Of a DNA stretch of 64,000 nt, positions 41,211-50,484 are shown in pieces. Within the stretch, counting starts at the first letter, position 1, and every line of letters begins with the position of its first letter. The notes below the pieces were generated by a model. It saw only the letters and a program-made list of their open reading frames with translations, was not told the DNA's origin and did no database searches. The DNA comes from Alkalibacillus haloalkaliphilus (GTDB taxonomy: Bacteria; Bacillota; Bacilli; Bacillales; Alkalibacillaceae). The position numbers and the translations under genes are program-made. The stretch is from the NCBI RefSeq assembly GCF_007991275.1, contig NZ_BJYA01000012.1, forward strand, positions 62,001 to 126,000. Direction: 5' to 3'.

Positions 41211-42536
41211 ATGACTTATCTAAAAAACATTGAAACTATTAAATTTGAAGGTTTAAATTCTACTAATCCACATGCCTTTAAGTTCTATAATCCAAGTGAG
41301 GTAGTTGGTGGAAAAACTATGGAAGAACATTTGCGTTTTAGTGTAGCTTACTGGCATACATTTACAGAAGATTTATCTGATCCATTTGGAACGGGGACAG
41401 CTATTCGCCCATGGGATCATTACTCTGGTATGGATTTGGCAAAGGCAAGGGTTGAAGCAGCCTTTGAATTTTTTGAGAAGTTAGGAGTACCGTATTTCTG
41501 CTTTCATGATGTGGATATTGCACCAGAGGGCGATAGTTTAAGAGAAACAAATCAAAACCTTGATACAATTGTTGCTATGATTAAGGATTATATGAAAGAT
41601 AGTGACACTAAACTGCTGTGGAATACAGCGAATAACTTCACAAATCCTCGTTTTGTTCACGGGGCCGCATCATCTAACAATGCAGATGTATTTGCTTATT
41701 CTGCTGCCAAAGTAAAAAAAGGTTTGGAAATAGGTAAAGAGTTAGGGGCAGAAAACTATGTGTTTTGGGGTGGAAGAGAAGGTTATGAAACTTTATTAAA
41801 CACTGACTTAGGGTTAGAGTTAGATAATTTAGGACGCTTTTTCCACATGGCAGTAGATTATGCCAAAGAGATTTCTTTTGATGGGCAATTTCTTATTGAA
41901 CCAAAGCCGAAAGAACCGACGACTCATCAATATGACTTTGATGTAGCAAGTGGATATGCGTTTTTACAGCATTATGGATTACAAGACCATTTTAAGTTTA
42001 ATATTGAGGCGAATCACGCTACATTGGCTGGCCATACATTTGAACACGAGTTACGCTATGCGCGTGTTCATGACATGTTAGGATCAGTAGATGCAAACCA
42101 GGGACATCCGTTATTAGGATGGGATACAGATGAATTTCCGACTGACTTGTACTCTACAATTTTAGCAATGTATGAAATTTTAAAGAATGATGGACTAGGC
42201 AAAGGTGGTTTAAACTTTGATGCAAAAGTAAGAAGAGGGTCATTTGAGTTTGAGGATTTACTTCATGCACATATTGCTGGAATGGATAGTTTTGCTGTTG
42301 GATTAAAAGTTGCACAAAAACTAATAGACGACAAAGTGTTAGACGGTATTGTCGAAGATCGTTACGCTTCTTACTCTGAAGGGATCGGTAAAAATATTGT
42401 CGATGGAAAGACCAATTTTGCGAAGCTAGAAGAGCATGCCTTGAATTTAAAAGAAATCAACAATACCTCAGGTAAGCTAGAACAGATCAAGGCAACAATA
42501 AATCAATACTTACTAAAGACATTCGCTGGAGAGTAA
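41211..42536 (+). CDS. xylA: Xylose isomerase
   Basis: XylA (441 residues, a group II enzyme) converts D-xylose to D-xylulose. The ring-opening His is in [12 protein letters not shown] near residue 102; metal ligands are in [17 protein letters not shown] near residue 232 and SVDANQGH near residue 300. ATG follows GGAGGG. It is first of a two-gene unit with xylB, 27 bases away. The upstream region has a TTTACA -35-like element and two TTTGTYTA half-sites that may bind XylR. Confidence 0.97.
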   Translation: MTYLKNIETIKFEGLNSTNPHAFKFYNPSEVVGGKTMEEHLRFSVAYWHTFTEDLSDPFGTGTAIRPWDHYSGMDLAKARVEAAFEFFEKLGVPYFCFHDVDIAPEGDSLRETNQNLDTIVAMIKDYMKDSDTKLLWNTANNFTNPRFVHGAASSNNADVFAYSAAKVKKGLEIGKELGAENYVFWGGREGYETLLNTDLGLELDNLGRFFHMAVDYAKEISFDGQFLIEPKPKEPTTHQYDFDVASGYAFLQHYGLQDHFKFNIEANHATLAGHTFEHELRYARVHDMLGSVDANQGHPLLGWDTDEFPTDLYSTILAMYEILKNDGLGKGGLNFDAKVRRGSFEFEDLLHAHIAGMDSFAVGLKVAQKLIDDKVLDGIVEDRYASYSEGIGKNIVDGKTNFAKLEEHALNLKEINNTSGKLEQIKATINQYLLKTFAGE

Positions 42537-42563
42537 TTTTTCAGATGTAGGAGCTGAGATAAC

Positions 42564-44063
42564 ATGAAGTATGTGTTGGGTGTAGACCTAGGTACTAGTG
42601 CTGTCAAAATATTGTTAGTGAATGAACATGGCGATGTAGTTAATGAAGTTTCAAAAGATTATCCTGTTATACAAAAAAGATCAGGCTATAGTGAACAAGA
42701 ACCAGATGTTTGGGTTGAAAAAACGGTAGATGGTTTGTCCGAAGTAGTTAGGAGTTTTCAGGGCAACCCTGAAGACATAGAAGGAATAAGCTTTTCTGGT
42801 CAAATGCATGGGCTAGTATTATTAGACAATGATTTATATCCATTACGAAATGCTATATTGTGGAATGATACTCGTACATCAAAAGAGTGCGAACAAATTT
42901 ATAATGTAGTAGGAGAAGACCAATTACTTAAATTGACTAAGAACCCTGCATTAGAAGGGTTCACACTACCAAAGATTCTTTGGGTGAAAAATAATGAGCC
43001 AAACTTGTTTGCTAACGCGAAGACATTTGTACTTCCAAAAGATTATGTACGGTTGAAGTTAACTGGTAAACTTCATATGGAACATTCTGATGCAGCTGGT
43101 ACACTGCTTTTTGATATTGCGAATAAAGAATGGAGTAATGAAATGTGTGATTTGTTTGGACTAAGAGATCAGTTTTGCCCTCCATTAGTCAAATCACATG
43201 AGGTTGTGGGCTCGTTATTACCAGATATAGCCGATGAAATTGGGTTAACTTCAAATACTAAAATAATTGCTGGTGGTGCTGATAATGCTTGTGGTGCTAT
43301 TGGCTCTGGTGTTTTAGAGGAAGGAAAAACTTTAGCGAGCATAGGTACGTCGGGTGTAATTCTTTCTTATGAGTCTAGTCATGAGAAAGATTTCAAAGGA
43401 TTAGTTCATTATTTTAACCATGGCGTAGAGAACGCTTATTATACAATGGGAGTTACACTTGCAGCAGGGGATAGCTTAAGTTGGTTTAAGGATGTCTTTG
43501 CACCAGATGAAGATTATGATGACTTGTTAGAAGGTATTGATGACGTTCCCCCAGGTGCAAATGGTCTTTTATTTACCCCATACCTTGTTGGTGAAAGAAC
43601 GCCACATGTTGATGCAAATATTAGAGCTAGTTTTGTTGGCATGGATCGATCGCATAAGCGAGATGATTTTGTCAGAGCGGTTTTAGAAGGAATTACATTT
43701 TCTTTGAATGAATCAGTGGAAATCTTTCGTAAACAAGGAAAGAAGATAGAGACTGTTATCTCGATTGGGGGAGGTGCCAAAAACGATGCTTGGTTGCAAT
43801 TACAAGCCGATGTTTTTAATGCTAAAGTTGTTAAACTAAAAAATGAACAAGGACCTGGAATGGGAGCTGCTATGCTAGCTGCTTATGGATGTAATTGGTT
43901 TGACTCGCTAAGGGCTTGTGGAGAAGAGTTTTTAAGAGTAGATAAAGAATTTAATCCAAACATAAGTAATGTTCGTAAATACAAGGAACTTTTTGAGATT
44001 TATCAAGATATATATCAAAATACAAAGGAACTTCAACATAGACTGGTGAAGTTTAGGAATTAA
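42564..44063 (+). CDS. xylB: Xylulokinase
   Basis: XylB (499 residues, FGGY family) phosphorylates D-xylulose, feeding the pentose phosphate pathway. The phosphate-1 motif is DLGTSAVKILLV at residue 6, the substrate loop SGQMHGLVLLD near residue 77 includes the expected QMH, and the C-terminal ATP motif is GGGAKNDAWLQLQAD near residue 400. The catalytic Asp is in ADNACGAIG. GGAG precedes the ATG, and a strong terminator follows. Confidence 0.96.
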   Translation: MKYVLGVDLGTSAVKILLVNEHGDVVNEVSKDYPVIQKRSGYSEQEPDVWVEKTVDGLSEVVRSFQGNPEDIEGISFSGQMHGLVLLDNDLYPLRNAILWNDTRTSKECEQIYNVVGEDQLLKLTKNPALEGFTLPKILWVKNNEPNLFANAKTFVLPKDYVRLKLTGKLHMEHSDAAGTLLFDIANKEWSNEMCDLFGLRDQFCPPLVKSHEVVGSLLPDIADEIGLTSNTKIIAGGADNACGAIGSGVLEEGKTLASIGTSGVILSYESSHEKDFKGLVHYFNHGVENAYYTMGVTLAAGDSLSWFKDVFAPDEDYDDLLEGIDDVPPGANGLLFTPYLVGERTPHVDANIRASFVGMDRSHKRDDFVRAVLEGITFSLNESVEIFRKQGKKIETVISIGGGAKNDAWLQLQADVFNAKVVKLKNEQGPGMGAAMLAAYGCNWFDSLRACGEEFLRVDKEFNPNISNVRKYKELFEIYQDIYQNTKELQHRLVKFRN

Positions 44064-44072
44064 ATAGGAAGT

Positions 44073-44107
44073 ATTAGGAATCCTGGGTTAATCTTAGGAT
44101 TCCTAAT
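44073..44107. terminator. Terminator between xylB and galM
   Basis: ATTAGGAATCCT (44073-44084) and AGGATTCCTAAT (44096-44107) form a 12-bp perfect stem; it lies at the meeting point of two converging genes. Confidence 0.9.
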
Positions 44108-45143
44108 TATTTTCTGCGCTTAAGCGAAATAAGGTTTGTTGTTTATAGGGTGTGTTGGCATCTAGCTTTATACTAGGTAAGTCGTTATGCATAATAGACC
44201 CAGGAGATGCTTGTGTTTCAAAACATATCCCTAAATATTTCTGGGAATCTCTTTCCGATAACTTAACATCGTGATTTAAATTATTTGCAGTGTACAATAT
44301 CATTCCAGGTTGAGTCGTATGCATTGTTAATTTCCTACCACTTTTCTCTTCTTTTACTGACAGTTGTTCATTAGTAGAACGGTCAAAAATAAAATAATGA
44401 TCATAGCCATTATTAGCAAGTTTGATTTGTTGATGCTTAGACTTAAGACCACTTTCAAGTTGGCGCCACTTTAGAAAATCAAATGGAGTATGAAGTACAT
44501 TCATAATACCAGTGGGGATTAATTCATTGTCTAATTCTAAAAACTTCTGGCTATTCACTTTAAGCCAGTGTTGGTCTATTGTATCTTTTAAATCACCGGA
44601 TAAATTAAAATACGTATGATTGGTTAATGTAAGAAATGTATCTTCATTCGCTATAGCGTCATAATCTATAATGATTTCATTGTTATTTGTTAACGTATAT
44701 GTGACAGTAACTCGAAGGTCACCTGGGTAGCCATCTTCTAAATTAGCTCTTTTATGAGAAAGTGATAAACCAACTTGATCTTGATCTTGAAATGGCTGAG
44801 CATCCCATAGTGTATTATGAAACCCTGTTGAACCACCGTGTAAGTGATTGTTGCCGTCATTCTTTTCTAAATTATATGTATGGTTATTAATATGAAATTC
44901 AGCCCCAGCAATTCTGCCGGCAACACGTCCAATAAGTGCGCCTAAATAATAAGGATCCTTTTTATAGTCTTCTAAATTCTTATAACCTAGCACTATGTTT
45001 TCGAATATACCATTTTGATTTGGTGCCATAATTTTAGTAATTCTACCGCCGTAATTTAAGAGATGAAGACTTACTCCATTGTTGTTTGTCAGTTTAAATT
45101 GTTTCCAACCACCTTGTGATAATTCTTCCGTTTCTATCTGCAT
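44103..45143 (-). CDS. galM: Aldose 1-epimerase (mutarotase)
   Basis: A 346-residue galactose-mutarotase-like protein. The catalytic His residues are in NHLHGGSTGFHN near residue 95 and LTNHTYFNLSG near residue 170, and the catalytic Glu is in CFETQASPGS near residue 305. It interconverts alpha and beta anomers of hexoses and pentoses; next to xylAB it may serve D-xylose. The start is ATG 45143, with GGGGGG about eight bases upstream. Confidence 0.92.
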   Translation of the reverse strand: MQIETEELSQGGWKQFKLTNNNGVSLHLLNYGGRITKIMAPNQNGIFENIVLGYKNLEDYKKDPYYLGALIGRVAGRIAGAEFHINNHTYNLEKNDGNNHLHGGSTGFHNTLWDAQPFQDQDQVGLSLSHKRANLEDGYPGDLRVTVTYTLTNNNEIIIDYDAIANEDTFLTLTNHTYFNLSGDLKDTIDQHWLKVNSQKFLELDNELIPTGIMNVLHTPFDFLKWRQLESGLKSKHQQIKLANNGYDHYFIFDRSTNEQLSVKEEKSGRKLTMHTTQPGMILYTANNLNHDVKLSERDSQKYLGICFETQASPGSIMHNDLPSIKLDANTPYKQQTLFRLSAENN

Positions 45144-45288
45144 TGTTATCAACCCCCCATTTTCTTATTCTTACGTTAATTATATCATTTTATAGAGTAT
45201 AAGAATTAAGTGTAGGGGTTTAAAGCAGTTTATTTCTCAACTTTCTAGGTGTTTTGCTATGATATTAATAATAAAGGAGGAATTAAAA

Positions 45289-45744
45289 ATGAATGAAGAA
45301 GCAGTATTTGAACAAGCGAGGTTTTGGCGTCAAAACTTAGTGAAGCTGTTAGAAAGTATGACAGAAGAAGAACTAGATCAGATTCCTTCAGGTTTTAACA
45401 ACAACCCACGCTGGAATCTTGCTCATTCCGTTGTGACGTGGGACAGTGTCATTACCAATGCATTAGGTCAAGATAGTCAACTGCCTAGTCATTATGGGGA
45501 ATTGTTTGGTCGAGGGACTAGCCCGAAAGGTTGGGGTCAAAATGTTCCATCTAAAGATGAGTTGGTAGAACAAGTACAACAACATGCGAAACGTTTAGAA
45601 GAACTTGCATCAGGTAAGTTAGACCAGGAAATTGGTTTTGAGATGCTTCACTTAAAAACGGTTGAAGAGGCTTTTCTATTCTTAACTTCTCATGAAGCAC
45701 TTCACGTTGGAACAGCGAGTGCACAAAAGCAAGCAACGAAATAA
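45289..45744 (+). CDS. DinB-superfamily protein
   Basis: A 151-residue four-helix-bundle protein of the DinB/YfiT type. Metal-binding His are seen in WNLAHSVVTWD near residue 45 and HEALHVGTA near residue 135. Members bind a divalent metal and often act as thiol-dependent transferases or stress proteins. The start is ATG 45289, eight bases after AAAGGAGG; the upstream in-frame ATG at 45259 is not supported. It is monocistronic. Confidence 0.85.
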   Translation: MNEEAVFEQARFWRQNLVKLLESMTEEELDQIPSGFNNNPRWNLAHSVVTWDSVITNALGQDSQLPSHYGELFGRGTSPKGWGQNVPSKDELVEQVQQHAKRLEELASGKLDQEIGFEMLHLKTVEEAFLFLTSHEALHVGTASAQKQATK

Positions 45745-45752
45745 AGAATTTG

Positions 45753-45788
45753 AAAGCAGGGGCGTGAAGTTTTTTGCCTCTGCTTTTT
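45753..45788 (+). terminator. Terminator after the DinB-type gene
   Basis: AAAGCAGGGGC and GCCTCTGCTTT pair across a T-rich loop, followed by a T run. Confidence 0.8.
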
Positions 45789-45860
45789 TTGTTGATCTAG
45801 AGGTTTTTAAGACCCTTTATAGAAAATATATAACATAATAAAGGTTTAGAGGTGAAAGGC

Positions 45861-46217
45861 ATGAAAAGTCCAGTTCAAACTAAGGTTGGTGCAATTTTTA
45901 TCCCTGTAAAAGATATTAAAAAGGCGAAAGAATGGTATTGTGACTTATTAAATATTGAGACCCCTAATGAAATAATAGCCGATCATTTATTTGTTATTGA
46001 TTTAGACTATGATCTAAAGGTGGTACTCGACTCAAAGATATATGAAAAACGGATTATAGATGATGTGCCTTTATTTCATTTTAATACTAGCAATATTGAA
46101 ACGGCTTATAAGTATGTACAATTAAAAGGGATTGAGGTTTTAACAGCCATTCAACACGATCATTTTTTTAACATTCGAGATTTGGATGGTAATGTCCTAA
46201 TGATATGTAAATGTTAA
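45861..46217 (+). CDS. VOC (glyoxalase/bleomycin-resistance) family protein
   Basis: A 118-residue single-domain protein. The first beta-alpha-beta unit, GAIFIPVKDIKKAKEWYCDLL, and the last strand, NIRDLDGNVLMIC, follow the vicinal-oxygen-chelate pattern. Metal ligands are not all obvious, and function is unknown. ATG 45861 follows AGAGGTG; the GTG at 45852 is part of that site. Confidence 0.82.
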   Translation: MKSPVQTKVGAIFIPVKDIKKAKEWYCDLLNIETPNEIIADHLFVIDLDYDLKVVLDSKIYEKRIIDDVPLFHFNTSNIETAYKYVQLKGIEVLTAIQHDHFFNIRDLDGNVLMICKC

Positions 46218-46294
46218 AACTTATTATCTTTGTAAGCATTCTTTAACACCATCTGTTAAAATAATGAAGAACTAAGGTGAAAAGAGGTGACAAC

Positions 46295-46927
46295 ATGACG
46301 TGGGAAATTTTAAACGTAATTGGAACGATGGCCTTTGGAATTAGTGGTGCCATTGTTGCCTTGGAAGAAAAGTATGACCTGTTCGGTGTTTATTTATTAG
46401 GTTTTACAACAGCTTTTGGTGGTGGTTTAATACGTCATGTTGTATTAGGTTTGCCCGTTTCTGAAGTTTGGGAACAAAGCATGTTGTTCTTTATAGCTTT
46501 TATAACATTGACGTTAATCTTTTTTATACCGTTTCATTGGTTCTTTACTGGTTGGGAAAAATGGGGTGCTTTCTTTGACTCAATTGGGTTGTCGGCATTT
46601 GCGATCCAAGGGGCATTGTTCGCAGTAGCAGCGGGTTATCCACTCCCAGCAGTTATTGTCGGAAGTGTTTTGACTGGTACTGGTGGCGGTATGGTACGTG
46701 ACTTGTTAGCTGGAAGAAAGCCACTTGTATTACATAAAGAAATTTACGCTATGTGGGCTGTGTTAGGTGCTCTTGTGATTGGACTTGGAATTGCTGAAGC
46801 GATGTGGGAGTTAATGGTCTTATTAGTTCTAATTATTACTCTTCGAATGTTATCGGTCATCTATGATTGGCGCTTACCGAGTAGAGGAGATTGGTTAAGG
46901 TTCTTAAAACGCTTGAAGAAAAGTTAA
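46295..46927 (+). CDS. UPF0126/TRIC-like membrane protein
   Basis: A 210-residue protein with seven spans built from two similar halves. The halves carry the family motifs FGGGLIRHVVLG near residue 45 and GTGGGMVRDLLAG near residue 130. Bacterial members are related to TRIC cation channels. The first motif has Arg-His where Arg-Asp is usual. Start is ATG 46295 after AGAGGTGA; the in-frame GTG at 46277 lacks a site. Confidence 0.88.
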   Translation: MTWEILNVIGTMAFGISGAIVALEEKYDLFGVYLLGFTTAFGGGLIRHVVLGLPVSEVWEQSMLFFIAFITLTLIFFIPFHWFFTGWEKWGAFFDSIGLSAFAIQGALFAVAAGYPLPAVIVGSVLTGTGGGMVRDLLAGRKPLVLHKEIYAMWAVLGALVIGLGIAEAMWELMVLLVLIITLRMLSVIYDWRLPSRGDWLRFLKRLKKS

Positions 46928-47012
46928 TAAATGTTAACATTGCTGCCCCCTAAAATAACTAACCATCCTTTATAATATTGGTAGGCATAAAGAATTAAAG
47001 GGGCGTTCTACA

Positions 47013-47702
47013 ATGGCTTGTTCAGTCAAATTCTTTAAACAGTTTCCGATCTTTCACGATTTATCTTTTGAAGAATTAGAAGAGGTAGGCAAAATTGCAC
47101 ACCACCGTAAGTTTAAGAAAGGTGATGTCATTTTTCGAGAAGGCGAGAGAAGGGAATCGGTATACTTTGTCATCCATGGATTGATTAAAGTTTATAAAGT
47201 GAGTGCTGATGGTAAAGAACAAGTCATTAACTTAATTCATTCAGATGAAATGTTTCCCCATGTCGGCTTTTTTGATCAAACACCATACCCTGCAACGGCT
47301 GTTACACTAACAGATGTTAATGTAATAGCTGTTCCAATAGAGGCATTTGAAAACCTTTTACTGCAAAAGCCTCAAATTTCTATCAAAGTTATGCGTGTAA
47401 TGGGTAAGAAAATATTAGAACTTCAAGACCGAATCCAACAAATGAGTACTCAAACAGTCTTTGAACGTACAGTAACAACACTTATTCGAATTACTGAAGA
47501 AATGGGGAAACACCGTCAAGATGATTCAATTTATGTTCATATTCCGCTTACAAACAGTGACTTAGCGAATATGATCGGCGTTACCCGAGAATCAGTTAAC
47601 CGAACGTTTAATAAGTTACGAAAAGAAGAGTTAATCTCTTATAATCGTAATGAAATCATCGTTTACAACATGGAGGATTTGAAAAGTTACCAAATGACAT
47701 AG
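47013..47702 (+). CDS. Crp/Fnr family transcriptional regulator
   Basis: A 229-residue regulator. An N-terminal cyclic-nucleotide-binding-type beta-barrel (KKGDVIFREGERRESVYFVI) is followed by a dimer helix and a C-terminal HTH containing NSDLANMIGVTRESVNRTFN near residue 190. A single Cys at residue 3 gives no FNR-type Fe-S cluster. The ligand is unknown. ATG follows AAAGGGG. Confidence 0.9.
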   Translation: MACSVKFFKQFPIFHDLSFEELEEVGKIAHHRKFKKGDVIFREGERRESVYFVIHGLIKVYKVSADGKEQVINLIHSDEMFPHVGFFDQTPYPATAVTLTDVNVIAVPIEAFENLLLQKPQISIKVMRVMGKKILELQDRIQQMSTQTVFERTVTTLIRITEEMGKHRQDDSIYVHIPLTNSDLANMIGVTRESVNRTFNKLRKEELISYNRNEIIVYNMEDLKSYQMT

Positions 47703-47713
47703 TTTTAAGAACT

Positions 47714-47757
47714 AACACCTTCGATGACAGGGTATCTGTTGTCGGGGGTGTTTGTTT
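47714..47757 (+). terminator. Terminator after the Crp/Fnr gene
   Basis: AACACC (47714-47719) and GGTGTT (47747-47752) with an inner CGATGACAG/CTGTTGTCG pairing, followed by TGTTT. Confidence 0.78.
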
Positions 47758-47861
47758 ATTATGAGCTGCTAGTGTTATTTACAAAAGAAGTATATCTGGT
47801 ATAATTTACGAAAATTCTTAAAATATAACAATGTAGTTGTTCTGAATAAGGGGAGAAATGA

Positions 47862-47999
47862 GTGAGGCAAGGTAGAAATGGTCACAATGATGAAAGAAAT
47901 GATCTGTTCCACCGAGGATTGATCGGGAATCCTGGTTGTATGCTTGTTTTAATTGTATTAATTATTGTTATAAGTATCATCGTTAATTATTTCGACTAA
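47862..47999 (+). CDS. 45-residue single-span membrane peptide of unknown function
   Basis: A small gene between crp and ridA. GTG 47862 lies seven bases after GGGGAG. The peptide has a hydrophilic first half (MRQGRNGHNDERNDLFHRG) and a hydrophobic C-terminal span rich in Ile and Val, ending NYFD. A hairpin with a T run (48133-48163) lies downstream on this strand. No family is recognised. The reading frame is short, so it could be spurious, but the ribosome site and membrane profile support it. Confidence 0.55.
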   Translation: MRQGRNGHNDERNDLFHRGLIGNPGCMLVLIVLIIVISIIVNYFD

Positions 48000-48132
48000 T
48001 GGTCACGTAGTAAACGTGTGGTTTTATTTTTTGTTAAGTTAACTGCTGTTATTGTATTGAATTAATCGAAGGTGGACCATCAGGTCATTAGTTTCGCTAA
48101 GTTGTAGTTATTTTCCTTAGTAAGTTTAGAAG

Positions 48133-48163
48133 AAGCGTAACCAATAATGGCTACGCTTTTTTC
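48133..48163. terminator. Terminator between the small peptide gene and ridA
   Basis: AAGCGTAACCA (48133-48143) and TGGCTACGCTT (48148-48158) form a stem with one G-T pair; a T run follows on the plus strand. Confidence 0.82.
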
Positions 48164-48543
48164 TATGCGCGTTTGGCAATTCCTTCAATTTCAACTTTAA
48201 CGTCTTTTGGTAAACGGCTGACTTCGAAGGCAGCACGTGTTGGGTAAGGCTCTTCTAAGTAACTTGCATAAATATCATTGACTGTTGCAAAATCTTCCAT
48301 TGAATCTAAAAGGATTGTTGTTTTCACTAGGTTAGTATAATCGAGTCCTGCTTCTTTTAAAATGGCACCAACATTTTTCATCACTTGATGTGTTTGTCCT
48401 TCAATGCTGTCACCGACAACTTCCATCGTTTCTGGGTTAAGTGGAATTTGACCAGAGATATAAAGCGTGTTGTCCACTTCTACTGCTTGAGAATAGGGTC
48501 CAATTGCTGCAGGTGCCTGATCTGTTGAATAAACTTTTTTCAT
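48163..48543 (-). CDS. RidA family enamine/imine deaminase
   Basis: A 126-residue trimeric deaminase of the YjgF/YER057c/UK114 family. The substrate-binding Arg is in TRAAFEVSRLP near residue 105, and the C-terminal VEIEGIA is typical. It hydrolyses reactive 2-aminoacrylate and related enamines produced by PLP enzymes. ATG follows AAAGGAG. It is monocistronic and divergent from mbcS. Confidence 0.93.
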   Translation of the reverse strand: MKKVYSTDQAPAAIGPYSQAVEVDNTLYISGQIPLNPETMEVVGDSIEGQTHQVMKNVGAILKEAGLDYTNLVKTTILLDSMEDFATVNDIYASYLEEPYPTRAAFEVSRLPKDVKVEIEGIAKRA

Positions 48544-48693
48544 GGTAAAACATCTCCTTTCTATATAACTCTATATTAGCAAAAGTTTAGTGTGGAGATA
48601 AGGATATAAAGTTATTTAGTAAAAAAGCAGGTTTAAAAAATTTTGAATTTTTAATATAATCAGATATAAGCGTAACAATAGGAGGGGTAAATT

Positions 48694-50274
48694 TTGAAAA
48701 AAGAAGAACTCATTGCACCGGATAACTATAATATTGTAAGCGAGTTTGAACAGTATTTGACAGACCCTGATCGAAAAGCGATTGTTTGGGAAGATGAAAA
48801 CGGTAGTACAGACCAAGTGACATACGAACAATTGTTTAGTCGAGCTAATCAGTTAGCTAATGTTTTCGTTAGCCAAGGACTTGAAAAAGGTGACAAAGTG
48901 TTAGTGATGATTCCGAGATTAATACAAGCATATGAAGTTTATGTAGCGCTACTTAAGGCAGGACTAGTCGTTATTCCAAGTTCAGAAATGTTACGTGCTA
49001 AAGATTTAGAATATCGTATTCAACATGGTGATGTGAAAGCAGTTGTTACATATTACCCGTATATTAATGAATTCGAGCAAGTCAATAAAGTTTCACAGCT
49101 TAAAAAGTTCGTGTTAGGTGAAGCAAGTGACGGGTGGGCTCATTTAGATGAGTTAGTTGAACATGCACCAACTGAATTCAAAACGGCAAATACAAAAAGC
49201 GATGATATGGCGTTTTTATCTTATACGTCAGGTACTACTGGCAACCCTAAAGGTGTTGTGCATACACATGGCTGGGGCTTTGCCCATTTAAAAACAGCTG
49301 CGTCAAATTGGTTAGGAATTAATGAAAAAGATTTAGTATGGGCAACAGCTGGTCCTGGTTGGGCGAAATGGTTGTGGAGCCCATTTTTATCAGTGTTAGG
49401 TTCAGGAGCAACTGGTTTTGTTTATAATGGTAAGTTTTCTCCTACAAAGTATTTAAAGTTGCTGCAAACTTATGGTGTTAATGTTTTATGTTGTACACCA
49501 ACTGAATATCGTCTAATGGCTAAAGTTGAAGGGTTAGATGGGTATGACTTAGGTCAATTGCACAGTGCAGTTTCAGCTGGTGAGCCGTTAAATAGAGAAG
49601 TAATAGATACATTTGAGAAGTATTTTAACCTAACTGTAAGAGATGGATATGGTCAAACAGAGAATACATTGTTAGTTGGTATTACAAAAGGGATGGAAGT
49701 GCGCCCTGGTTCTATGGGTAAACCAACCCCTGGCAATACAGTTGAAATAATTAATGAAGATGGGGAACCTGTAAAAGAAGGTGAAGTAGGTGACATTGCC
49801 GTTCACCAGTCAACACCAGCATTGTTTAAAGAGTATTATAAAGACCCTGAGAAAACGAGTGCGACTTATCGTGGTGAATATTACTTAACAGGTGATCAGG
49901 CAAGTAAAGATGGTGACGGGTACTTCTGGTTCGAAGGTCGAAGTGATGATATTATCATTAGTTCTGGTTACACAATAGGACCATTCGAAGTAGAAGATGC
50001 CCTAGTCAAACACTCTGATATTCAAGAATGTGCTGTTGTAGCAAGCCCAGATGCAGTACGAGGTGCAATCGTGAAGGCTTTCATCGTGTTAAAAGACAAT
50101 GTTGATGAAAAGCGAGATGGATTTGTAAGAGAGCTGCAAAATCATGTGAAAGATTTAACTGCACCGTACAAATATCCACGCGAAATTGAATTTGTAAAAG
50201 AGTTACCGAAGACAACGTCAGGTAAAATTCGACGCGTAGAGTTAAGAAAGCAAGAGATGAGTAAATCATTATAA
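48694..50274 (+). CDS. Acyl-CoA synthetase (MbcS-like)
   Basis: A 526-residue AMP-forming acyl-CoA ligase. The P-loop is FLSYTSGTTGNPKGVVHT near residue 174; the adenylate motifs are RDGYGQTENTLL near residue 313 and YYLTGDQASKDGDGYFWF; the catalytic Lys is in TTSGKIRRVELR near the C-terminus. It resembles B. subtilis MbcS, a medium- and branched-chain acyl-CoA synthetase. Start is TTG 48694 with GGAGGGG upstream. Confidence 0.9.
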   Translation: MKKEELIAPDNYNIVSEFEQYLTDPDRKAIVWEDENGSTDQVTYEQLFSRANQLANVFVSQGLEKGDKVLVMIPRLIQAYEVYVALLKAGLVVIPSSEMLRAKDLEYRIQHGDVKAVVTYYPYINEFEQVNKVSQLKKFVLGEASDGWAHLDELVEHAPTEFKTANTKSDDMAFLSYTSGTTGNPKGVVHTHGWGFAHLKTAASNWLGINEKDLVWATAGPGWAKWLWSPFLSVLGSGATGFVYNGKFSPTKYLKLLQTYGVNVLCCTPTEYRLMAKVEGLDGYDLGQLHSAVSAGEPLNREVIDTFEKYFNLTVRDGYGQTENTLLVGITKGMEVRPGSMGKPTPGNTVEIINEDGEPVKEGEVGDIAVHQSTPALFKEYYKDPEKTSATYRGEYYLTGDQASKDGDGYFWFEGRSDDIIISSGYTIGPFEVEDALVKHSDIQECAVVASPDAVRGAIVKAFIVLKDNVDEKRDGFVRELQNHVKDLTAPYKYPREIEFVKELPKTTSGKIRRVELRKQEMSKSL

Positions 50275-50284
50275 TGGGATGGAA

Positions 50285-50324
50285 AAACTGCTCAAAACTT
50301 TATAGGTTTTGAGCAGTTTCTTTT
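50285..50324 (+). terminator. Terminator after the acyl-CoA synthetase
   Basis: AAACTGCTCAAAAC (50285-50298) and GTTTTGAGCAGTTT (50306-50319) form a perfect 14-bp stem; CTTTT follows. Confidence 0.92.
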
Positions 50325-50338
50325 GATTGTGCAGTTAG

Positions 50339-50484
50339 TTTTATCGGCTCTTGGGCGGGTTTATATCAGCGCTCAGCAAAAATTATCGGCGTTCGGACTA
50401 GGTTTATCAGCGCTCGAACAAATTTATCAGCGTTCGGATTAGGTTTATCAGCGCTCAGACCAGATTTATCAGCGTTCACACTAA
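50339..50484 (-). repeat. Intergenic array of about seven 20-21 bp repeats (array 1)
   Basis: On the plus strand the unit reads TTTATCAGCG(C/T)TC plus about eight variable bases. Unit starts are near 50339, 50360, 50383, 50403, 50423, 50443 and 50465. GCGCTC and GCGTTC units tend to alternate; the left units are degraded. On the minus strand it is GARCGCTGATAAA, the same core as the array at 59029-59221. It lies between the acyl-CoA synthetase terminator and the stop of the cation efflux gene. Confidence 0.9.

Noticed and set aside
47013-47702. Assignment of the Crp/Fnr protein as an FNR oxygen sensor
   Set aside because: The four-cysteine cluster of FNR is missing; only one Cys is present near the N-terminus.
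50339-50484. Considered as a CRISPR array
   Set aside because: Units are only 20-21 bp with a partly conserved core and no unique 30-40 base spacers; no cas gene lies nearby.
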